Under the pieces are notes generated by a model, which saw only the letters and a program-made list of their open reading frames with translations, did not search any database and was not told the origin of the DNA. From NCBI GenBank assembly GCA_922989275.2, contig OV277862.1, positions 67,593,832-67,657,831 of the forward strand: a stretch of 64,000 bases of DNA, given 5' to 3'. Numbering within the stretch: position 1 is the first letter of the stretch; every line of letters begins with the position of its first letter. This document shows, piece after piece, positions 38,401 through 50,400 of the stretch. Both the position numbers and the translations under genes were made by a program. The stretch comes from Gari tellinella. Its lineage: Eukaryota; Mollusca; Bivalvia; Cardiida; Psammobiidae.

Positions 38401-41400
38401 ATGAGGCAAACATTCTGACCAAGTTTCATAAAGATCCATTGAGATTTGTAGTCTCGAGAGTGTTAACAAGGTTTTTCTATGATTTGACCTAGTGACCTAG
38501 TTTTTGCCACATGACCCACTTTCGAACTTGACCTAGATTTCATCAAGACAAACATTGTCATGAAGTTTCATGAAGATAAGATGAAATTTGTAGGCGCTAG
38601 AGTGTTAACGAACAATTGTGGACGGACAGACGACGGACATTCAGCGATCCTAAAAGCTCACCTTGGCACTTCGTGCCAGGTGAGCTAAAAACCGGCTCCA
38701 GATAAGGGGAGTATTTCAAAAACTAAAATCTTAATTACTGTATTAAACCCTATTGTGTCACAACTCATTAGAATCGTCTCTAATATAATGAGTAGTAACA
38801 CCACAAGATTTGGTACTGAAATAAGTTAGAAAATGCTGAATTTTTTTTCAGTTTACTCCCCTTATCTAGAGCCCTGTACAAATTCACCCATACCATGCTC
38901 AAGGTTGATACAGACATTACTGTATTGTAACAGGTTCTTCAAAAGTTTCTTGGAGACTGAATGACAAATATACTCATTGTTTATTTTAAGATCTAACTCT
39001 TAACAGTTATGTTTAAGAAGGCTGCCAGCAAAGTCCTGCCAACTTTCTAGAAACTAACATGTAACTGAAAAATTGTTGACAAAGTCAATAAAAATAAACG
39101 CAAATGCAGACTAGGCAAAACGAAACTGTTAAATATTAGTTTATCTTCTTGTTTATCAAATGTCAGACATTTTGAGAGTTTTGGTATACACAATCTATCT
39201 TGTATTAAGTGGCTACTCAATAGATAATGCAGTTGAAAGTATTGGTTGTTGCTAAATGCAGGATAAAAATAATGCAGAAAGCTCCTATAGGAGCTTTCTG
39301 CATTATTTTTATCCTGCATTTAGCTAATTTAGTAACCTGTCTGAAAACTCAATGTTACAGTTTCCATGAAAGGTTGTTTAATACAAGCTGGACTGTACCC
39401 TTGGGGTAAGGTTGTTGTTGAGACAATCCCAATTGTTTTAAGTTATTCCAACGAAGTCTTCAGCTAGTAGAGCTCTTGTTTTTCATTGGCTCACAGAAGT
39501 TTGTGATGCCTACACCAATGTCTAAGCAACCATTCAGAAGATGTATAAATGGCATAGTTCCAGTAATTGAGAGTTTTCCATTACTGAAATCTTTATGTCT
39601 CCACTAAATTATATATCCTATGCTATGACCATGCACTCATCATAGTCATCTCGAAAAGGTAGTTATTATGAGTAGTCACAACACAGGGAGTGGTGGAGTC
39701 TAAACAAAGGTAATATAGAGAGCTCCTTTGGAAATGCTCTGTGTTATTTTTGTTTCTTGTACATATTAACCTATTACCCCATAGCCTGTTTCTAGTTTTT
39801 GAAGACAAATGATCACTTAAAGTAGGTTGAAAGTAGCACATTCTGCTTCACTTTCAACCTGCTTTAAGCTACCATGTGCTAGAATGTAGAAAACATTTCT
39901 TATAGTATATAATTATGACTGCATAATTTGGAACTATTTTCTTCAATGAAGGAATAAATTAGGAATTAAATCAAATGAATTAGGAATAAGCGTAAAGATA
40001 ATGGAGTATTTATGGAGTAATGGGTTAAACAGTCATGTGTTGTCAGTGATCTCTACCCTTCATTAAAATTAATGGTTGCTCAGTACATATTTGACTGTAC
40101 AGTGGTCACTCAATAGAGAATCAACAATCTTACAAGATTACTGCTTAATGTAGGACTAAAGTAATGCAGATAGCTGCTCTAGGAGCTTTCTGCATTGCTT
40201 TTTGCCCATTTAGCTATCAGTTTCACAGGAAAGTGTCCTGCATTAAGCTGATGCCGCCTTTATAAAAATATTAAAAAATAAATTACAAGTCGAAATTTAC
40301 CTGTATTCCATAAGTTGAATTTCAATAACTCTATCTCGATTAAGTCGAACATACCCGTATTTCAAAGTTAAAATGTGTTTAAGCCATGTTCTAAGCAAGT
40401 TTGAGTTATCGAGTTTCAACTGTACTGTTGAGTGGCCACTATACGTGTGTTTTATATTATTCACCAATTCCTGTTAAGAACGTGTCACTGTCAAGATGCT
40501 GATGCAAGTTAACATGTTAAACAAATGATCAGGCAATTGTGTTACCAAAAACTGTGACCATACATACCACAATATCCATGCTGACAAAGGAAAACAATTC
40601 AACATTATTGGTGATAAAAGGCACAACATTACTGCACACAGTAGTCACAACATAACTATAAATATTGTAGGTAAAACACAACTTAGGCACAACATAACTG
40701 GGAAGTGGGCAAAACATAACTATGTGTATAGAAGGTAAGATTTAACATAACTCTTTCAACACCATAGTCTACCATGGACCTGTTTAAAATACACTCATTA
40801 CATTTGCAAACAATGTAGACTCGGACCAGATGGCTCCTATAGGAGCCCCCTGAGCAGGGTCTACACTCTTTGATAATTTAGACAAGTATTTATTCAACTA
40901 CTCAGAATTCCAAGTAGACTGTTAATGTTTTAGTAACTAAAATGATCCACAAGGGAACATAATAACCAAAAAGAGTTACATAGTTTTGAAAGAGTTAATG
41001 CGGATGACAGGTATACCATTACTGTGCAGTAAGCACAACTGTTAACCCTTTACCCCATAGCCTGCTTCTAGTTTCGAAGACAAATGGAAGTTTAAAGCAG
41101 GTTGAAAGTAAAGCAGTATGTGCCTCAAGGCGCATTCTACTTTACTTTCAACCTGCTATAAGCTACCATCTAATAGGATATAGAAACTATTTCTTATGAT
41201 GCATATTTATGCCTGAATAAAATGAAACTATTTTCATTCAGTGAAGGCATAAATAGAAAGTGTAAAAAGGTGTATCAATGCGGTAATGGGTTAACTATGT
41301 GTATAATAGGTAAAACATAATGTTGATGATAGGTATAATATTATTACAAAGTAAGCACAACTTAATCATGATAATGAACAGGGCTCCAGATAAGAGAAAG

Positions 41401-44400
41401 TAAATTGAACAAATCTCAACATTTTCTCACTCATTTCAGCACCAAATCCTATAGTGTGACTACTCATTTGAATGAGTAGTGACACCATAGAGTTTAATTT
41501 AGAAATACAGATTTTAGCATTTGAAATACACCCATTATCTGGAGCTCAACTGACTGACAATGATAAGCACAACATCACTATGTGCATAGTAGGCATAAAC
41601 ATAGTATATAAATACTATTACAACCATGGACAAATTCATTCCTGTTAAGTTAAACCTGTTTTAACTCTTTGCATGCTGGGTAATTTTTTCTTCTGCAACA
41701 ATTTCAGCCTGCTTCTGTTCTTAAATAAGCTTTTTGCCATTTCTTTTTAAAACAGGGTCAGAGTGTCAAACTATTTGGATCTTGATGAGATGCTGCGTGA
41801 TGCTGCGTCTCATCTGGATCCAATCTGTCTACACCGATAATAAAGATTCGGCCGCTATAGAGTGCAAAGCGTTATGCCATCTTTTTCAATACTGCAGTTT
41901 ACAAAACTTTTAAACACAATTTTTCGATTTCTTAACTAATCAAACATTAAACAATTAGGATCCTTATCAGATACAGAGTTTGTTTACATCTGATCTGGTT
42001 TCAAGTGCAAGTGTAATTGGATGCATATGATTTTGATCTGGTTTCTATAGAATAAAGACTGCTGACAAGAAATTGTGCTAATGTGCAGATTAAAACTTGA
42101 AACTTAAAACTAAGTCTGAAGCAGGAACTTAATATCCATGGCAACTTTGTCATGGCACAAAACCTCCACAGTAACTAATCTGTGTAAAAACACCAGGTAA
42201 CACTGACACCCAGAATGTGGCAGTGTTTGTGTAAGACACATACAAAACACCCTGTAAAACAATATAGGCTAATAAGGTTGTAGCTTGAAAACTGTAGGAG
42301 GAGAAGATGCACAAAGTATGAACCATATAGGTGGCATTACTGAAAAACTCTAACATTACTACCGCTCAACTTATCTAAACATTACTGGTGCTAAATACAG
42401 GGTCCAAGGTCATAAAGCGTTTGAGCTGAGTCTGAGTGTGTTCTCAAGCATTTGATTGGTCAGATTTGACCAATCAAATGCTTGAGAACGACTTTAGACT
42501 CAACTGAAAAGCTTTATAATCTTGGACCCTGGTAAAACCCTTTACTCCATGCCCTGTTTCTAGTTCAGAGACAGGTGACTACTTAATGTAGATTGAAAGT
42601 AAATCCTTCTTTAAGGTAAAATCTGCTAAGATATAGCACGTATTTCTTATGATATATATTCATGACTGTATAAATTGGAACTATTTTCATCAGTGAAAGG
42701 GACAAAATAAAGGCATTAAATGTGTATCTATGGAGTAATGGGTTAAAACAAGAGGAAAGTAAAGCAGAAAACCCCTATGGGAGCTTTCTGCATTACTGTT
42801 TCCTGCTTAACCCTTTCCCCCATAGAAGCGCCTTTGAGCGAATATGATTTATTCCTCCGCTGAAGAAAATAGTTCCAATTTAATCATTTATGAAGATATA
42901 TTATAGGGAATAATTTCTATATTCTAGCACATGATAGCTTAAAGCAGGCTGAAAGTAAAGCAGAATGCGCCTTGCATTCTGCTTGACTTTCAATCTGCTT
43001 TAACTCTTTGAACCCTAGTCCCGCATATAGGCGTGCTTTTCAAACAGTGTACATGTGAATAGTACACTTGTCCTATGCAAACAGTGAAGACCTTGATCAG
43101 AGGGCTCCGAAAGGAGCCCTCTGATCAGGGTCTTCACTGTTTGTCATAATGCCAAACATTCACAAAAACAACCCTTAAAAGTCAGAAATGGACTAGACTA
43201 AAATGGAAACTGGAATTGTCCATTTAAAGTTTCAGGGAGGAAAGAGTTAAGAAGTCACCTATCTTCAATACTAGAAATAGACTATCAGGTAAAAGGTTAA
43301 AGGAGCAAACTATGTTCAAACACCAATACACTAACGTTCTGTTGAGTGGAGTAGTGGGTTAATTCACAATACTCACATAATGCTCACTTTCTCCCGGGAA
43401 TAGATGTACGACAGCTATACCAAACATACGACCCCAGGCTGCACCTATCACAAGAGAGGGAATGAAGACTCCACTGGACACATTCAGACCATATGTCATT
43501 ACACCCAGGAAGAAGAACACTACCACAAACACAAGCAACGTCACTGGCCCAAATGAACCTGAGGACAAACAAAACACACAAAATCATATTGTTTTCCAAA
43601 AAATAATTTTGTAAATACAAGGGCTGATGTCTACTGCATCATGGCAGGGCTGCCATAAGTTGATTTCCAAATCTTCTATTTCAAGCACGATTACTTAAAG
43701 CAGTTTGAAAGTAAAGAAGAATGCGCCTTAATGCGCATTCTGCTTTACTTTTAGCCTGCTTTAAGCTACCATCTGCTAGGATAAAAATCTGGATAAATGG
43801 TAGCCCTGTCATGGCATCTAAATCAGTTTCCAAATTGTTTGAAATAATCTCTGTTCCATCAGTGCCTCATATACAACTGTTTGAAGTTCTTAGTAAAGCA
43901 AATTATCCACAAGGTCAGAAGCCCAAGTGGTTAATTTGCAGCATGTCAGAACGACAAACCATATCATCTTAGGCAATAACCAATAATTGAATGAAGATTA
44001 TTTCCATTCTAACATTTATAGATCACAGCATGATTTATTGCAGAATATACTGTACAACTGGAAAAGAGTGTGTGTTATTCTTGGTGTAGAAATCATGTTG
44101 TGGTTTTCTAATACACCACTTAACTTATCTCTATTTATTATGATGAGACACATGTATGTAAACCATAAATATAAAATATGTTTTCTGTTTGTTAAAATCA
44201 ATCAATCAATTGAAATATAATGTTACATGCCAATGTAGAATTTTTTAATAATACATGTATATAGGAGACCTGACAATGACGGTTTGACTCTGACTCTCAG
44301 ACTGCATGGCTTACCATATGGATCATGAAGGAGTGCCTTGAGGCAACCCTCTGGAGTGGTTAGAAACAACGTAGATAGGGAATGATGTTGATTCTCTGGA

Positions 44401-47400
44401 CAGTGCATCTGCAACAATCAAGCATAAACATACACTCCAGAATGCAAGAAACCAAAGTTTAAGCCATAATCCCATTGGACACATTTTGAGTAGATAACAT
44501 TAGTTTCATAAACAAAGAGATTCAACTTCACCAAACTCATTCATTAATCTTATATTTCTATAAATGTTTGTGAAGAGCCTTAATAAGATGAAATCAAACA
44601 CTGAAGATTGACGTCTATCATTGACAAATGTTTTCTTAACTCTTATCCTATTAAGCAGAATCTGTCTGGTAAAGTTGAACCTCTATTACTGGAACTCGCT
44701 TACAACACAAGTATTTCTACATTTGAATTTTGATAACTTGAGATTGATTGATTTCAACATACCCTTATTTCAAAGTTAAAATTTTGCCAAGCCATATTTT
44801 AACTGTGAAATATAGGTATGTGGGATTTCAGCAACTTCCAGTTATCACAGTTCAACTGTATTGCAACCCACAATGGTGTGGATTGACATTTTAACAGTAA
44901 CTATTACCACTCAGCCACACTTTTAAATGAGCTAATGGACAAGAAAATCAATTTAACCCATTACCCCTTAAAAACGCCTTTTTACGCCTCTATTTATTCC
45001 TCCACTTAAGAAAATAGTTCCAATTTATACAGCCAAGAATATGTATCAGAAGAAATATTTTCTATATCCTTGCAGATGGTAGCTTAAAGCAGGCTGAAAG
45101 TAAAGCAGAATGTGCCTTAAGGCACATTCTGCTTTACTTTCAACCTGCTTTAAGTGGTCACCTGTTTTCAAAGCTAGAAATAGGCTAAGAGGTAATGGGA
45201 TTGCATTCAATCTTGATTGATAGAAGCAAATTTTGTTGAAACTTAAGAGGGACTTCAACCAACAATTCTATATCCATCCCCTTTTAATATATAATGTATC
45301 AGGAAGGCCTCCAGATAAAATGCAATAAATCCAACATTTTTTCCTTCAAGTCAGCACCAAATACTATGGTGTAACTACTCATTAGAATTGTCTCGAAGAA
45401 ACGATTCTAATGAGTAGTTTCACCATAGGGTTTATAACAGATTTTAGTTTTTGAACTAGAGCTTGTTTTTGAGAAAAAACAGATGTCTCCCCCCTCTTTT
45501 GTTAAAATTGTTGCAGCCAAAATTCCAAAACACATGACCATCCTCACATATAGCTGGTACATGTGTAAAAGTTTGAAGTAAATCCCTCAAATAGTGTAGG
45601 AGGAGTTAGCTGCACAAGAATTTTTCGCTATATACTCTATGTAAGGAAAAACTACAAAGGGCCATAACTTCTGTTAAAATTGTTGCAGCCAAAATTCCAA
45701 ACCACTTGACTATCCTCACATATAGCTGGTACATGTGTAAAAGTTTGAAGTAAATCCCTCAAATAGTGTAGGAGGAGTTAGCTGCACAAGAATTTTTCGC
45801 TATATACTCTGTATAAGGAAAAACTACAAAGGGCCATAACTTCTGTTAAAATTGTTGCAGCCAAAATTCCAAACCACTTGACTATCCTCACATATAGCTG
45901 GTACATGTGTAAAAGTTTGAAGTAAATCCCTCAAATAGTGTAGGAGGAATTAGCTGCACAAGAATTTTAACAGACAGACAGACAGACGGACGGACAGACA
46001 GATGGACAGACAGACAGAAAACACAACACCAATATGTCTCCCTCCCCTAAAGGGGGGGGGGGGGGAGACATAAATACTACCCTTCTGGAGCCCTGCGAGG
46101 GATAGATGCAGAACAAGACAAATTCAAACAAATCAACAATAAGACAGACATTACCTTTACAGTTATAGTGTATTTATCATATGATGTATTGCTTGTACAT
46201 GTGAGACCAATAATCATCATGTAAATCAGACATACAGACATTACCTTTACAGCTATAGTATATTTATCATATGATGTATTGCTTGTACATGTGAGACCAA
46301 TAATCATCATGTAAATCAGACATACAGACATTACCTTTACAGTTATAGCATATTTATCATATGATGTATTGCTTGTACATGTGAGACCAATAATCATCAT
46401 GTAAATTAGACATACAGACATTACCTTTACAGTTATAGCATATTTATCATATGATGTATTGCTTGTACATGTGAGACCAATAATCATCATGTAAGACAGA
46501 CATAGACATTACCTTTACAGTTAAAGCATATTTATCATATGATGTATTGCTTGTACATGTGAGACCAATAATCATCATGTAAGACAGACATAGACATTAC
46601 CTTTACAGTTATAGCATATTTATCATATGATGTATTGCTTGTACATGTGAGACCAATAATCATCATGTAAGACAGACATAGACATTACCTTTACAGTTAA
46701 AGCATATTTATCATATGGTGTGTTGCTTGTACATGTAAGACCAATAATCATCATGTAAGACAGACATAGACATTACCTTTACAGTTAAAGCATATTTATC
46801 ATATGGTGTGTTACTTGTACATGTGAGACCAATAATCATCATGTAAGACAGACATACAGACATTACCTTTACAGTTATAGCATATTTATCATATGGTGTG
46901 TTACTTGTACATGTGAGACCAATAATCATCATGTACTTCAGACATACAGACATTACCTTTACAGTTATAGCATATTCATCATATGATGTATTGCTTGTAC
47001 ATGTGAGACCAATAATCATCATGTAAGACAGACATACAGACATTACTTTTACAGTTATAGCATATTTATCATATGGTGTGTTACTTGTACATGTGAGACC
47101 AATAATCATCATGTGAGACAGACATACAGACATTACCTTTACAGTTATAGCATATTTATCATATGGTGTGTTACTTGTACATGTGAGACCAATAATCATC
47201 ATGTAAATCAGACATACAGACATTACCTTTACAGTTATAGCATATCTATCATATGGTGTGTTGCTTGAACATGTGAGACCAATAATCATCATGTCAGACA
47301 GACATACAGACATTACCTTTACAGTTATAGCATATTTATCATATGGTGTATTGCTTGTACATGTGTTGAGACCAATAATCATCACAAAGGCTACAACCCC

Positions 47401-50400
47401 AGTAACAGCGGCCACCAGGCCAGACTCCATCACCTGCAGCCACCGTAGCTTGATATATCTGTAAATAAAATATACAGTCATAATCATTCTTGTTATAACC
47501 CATTACCCAAACAATATGCTGTCGGATGAGTAAAAACTGGGAAACTTCTATAATTCTATACTACTTTACTTACACACTTCTTCCTTTACTAAATGTTGTA
47601 CTCTTAACTCTCAAACTTGTTTATTATGTACATGTATAACGTCATGTATAATGACATAAAGACGCACAACATCTTGGCGGTGGCGCTCGGTGTTACACAT
47701 TCCCGACATATGCCTTTTTAAACCATTAATTTATGCCTCCACTGAAGAAAATAAAGAGTGTAAAATGTTCCAGACCACAAACAAAACTATTTACTTTCAA
47801 CCTGCATTAAGCTACCATCTGCTAGGACATAGGAAATAATTCATAAGGGTGCATATTCATGACTGTACAAAGTGAACTTTTTTCTCCAGTGAAAGATAAA
47901 GGCATATTTATGGAGTAATGGGTTAAGTGTTAGCCTGCTTTCAAAGCTAGAAACAAACTAGGGGGTAGTGGATAAAGTACAAGCCACAAATACTCTAAAA
48001 CAGTTTCCATGGCAAATAGAATAAATTGACAAATACTGATGAGTTTGTTTTTTCTGTCTTTAACTTGTTAGCTTATTACTTTAAATACAATTACATTACC
48101 TCATCCAATAAACTAACTTAATCCCTGGAAAGAACATTTTAAACAATACAGCAGTTTGATTGATGTCAATGTTTACCTCCACTATCTTATTGTGTGTTTA
48201 AATATAGAAATTATTGCATTCTGAGTGCTCTAAAACTAAATTAATTCAAGATAAGACCTAGTTAAACATGGTATAAAAAGCTTAACAAATATACAACCCT
48301 AGCGACTAGTATACTAGTCATTTACAAACAGTGTACTTGTGCAGGGTATACTTGCCCCATGCTAACAGTGTAGACCCTGATCAAAGGGCTCCTGCAGGAG
48401 CCCTCTGATCAGGGTCTGTACTGTTTGTCATTATCTAATCAATTGTTAAAATCACCTTTAAATAGTATAAAATGGACTAGATTTAATTGGAAATTGGTTT
48501 TTTCTATTCAAATTTCAATGGTTTAATAATCAGAAACATAAAGTTCACTTGACGCTGACTATGCTTCAACTCTCCAAATGGATTCTTCCCTTTTCTACAC
48601 AATGATTAGTTTACACTCACTGTTGACAAGATATGAGCTGAATAAAAATTAAACATTTTGAAAATGCAAAGTAATTTTCAAATGTAGTGTAGACCCAAAA
48701 CAGCCATCATGTTTGGAAATGCAGCATGGGACCTTACATTGGGCTCCCCTGCCCAATGCCATAGCGAATATATGATCTTATTAAAGTTCACTCAAACCTG
48801 TGGTAGGTGACCAATCATAATGATGGCAGCTTTATCCGGGACAAAAGTGAAGCAGCAAGCTCAAGTAAGAGCTTTCTGCTTTACTGTTGTTCTGCATTAA
48901 ACATTCACCTGTCTTTTAAGGTGTCCATGCTTTTGATAAGATTTGTTGCAAAATACAAGTTTGAACTAAACATTATAATCAATGGGGCCCTACCGCATTA
49001 CAGAGTTATCCCAATTTTCATCACGAGTTAACTCCCCTGATAAGGAAAAGGGTGTTTCCGGTTTAGTTAACGCATCATTGAGACGGTGTCGATAACGGTC
49101 ATAAACGATTCGGAAAAGAATAGATCGAATGCGGTTTATTAGTTTGATACCTATATCTATATGCAGTAGTGCTGAAACGATTACCCGGGTAACCGGTAAC
49201 GGTTATGAAATGCCGATTAACCGGTTACAAAGTCGGTAACCGGTTACTCGGAAGCCATTTTGTATAACAAAAGTGAAGCCCCATTTGTCGGAAGCTGCAG
49301 CCTTCAGATATGTTTTCCGTTCGCTTGAAGTATTTTACTCTAAGATATACATGATATTTAAGTTTTAAAATACAGTAGCATGTTGATTGATAAGGGTAGG
49401 GCGTTTCCTGATACATGTATTTGTAAACGTGTATCCGGAGCTCAATACACAAAACAATGCCGTCAACATGTGTGTACAATTCAATATATACTTTTTCAGG
49501 TGTTCTCAACACTGAATACTCGCTGCATCGGCATCGTGTGATTTTTATTTTAAGTTGAGTTAAAGAACCCTTATTTCACCTGTCTTTACAATAAATGCCG
49601 ATTGAACAGTTTTAATTTACAACAAACTTGTCTTCGAAATATTGTTCCCTTCGCTAATTTGACAGTTGAACTTGACACGCTTACTAACCTTCTGACCTCG
49701 AAATATTCGGTTTGCTTTGGATTTCTACCCTAGTAGCTATATATGACGTTCGTGTAGGGAAACGTAAATCAGGGTTTCCAGGAACAGCCGCATGTCAATT
49801 TCAAATATATTTTTAGACCACCCAATCAAAAACGATAAAATTATAAAACCCGGTTAGCTGAATCTACACTTCAATCGGATCGTCTCATATTTTGCCAAGG
49901 TTTAAAATAAGACAAGAATTTAATGGGACCAATTAATTATCTATACCACAATGCGGGATCTGTCTTCATATTCGGCCGCGCGTTGTGTGTGAAGTTATTA
50001 TTATTTTACAAATGCAACTTATTTAGAGAAGACGTCGAATAGCTGCTTTTTAAACGATTTATTGATCAACAGATTCATAAAGTATACATGTAAGTTCATT
50101 TTATAAGATCAATTCTTCTTTTCTCTTTGAAATTTATTAAAGACCTACGTCGGCATGGTAAAATAGTTAGAAAAAAGAATAACATCCATAAACAATTCTT
50201 TGGCACCAAGACTTTATTATTGTATTATCGTTTACACACGCAAACGGTCTCCAAATTTGTAAATGTTTATAGGTAAAACAGTTGAACGTTACCGTGTACA
50301 CGTGCAACGTCCGACCCTTACTGACTAATGATGTGTCAGATTGCATATTAAAGTTACGATTAACCGGTTAACCCCGGTTACGAGCAACGATTAACCGGTT

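Noticed and set aside
24068..43376. A missing CLCN7-like exon in the 19.3-kb intron
   Set aside because: W8 ends in phase 0 and W9 starts in phase 0, with continuous alignment to ClC-7; nothing is missing.
46077..47487. Long minus-strand frames of repeated MMIIGL...YAITVK units, as a possible repeat protein or CRISPR-like array
   Set aside because: The units are tandem copies of a ClC-7 exon end plus donor and intron. The 88/90-bp units have no alternation of repeats with unique spacers, and the genome is animal. Translation would need retained intron sequence.
49225..49512. 95-codon frame inside the hAT element as a transposase remnant
   Set aside because: No hAT dimerisation or zinc-finger motif visible; starts in subterminal repeats.
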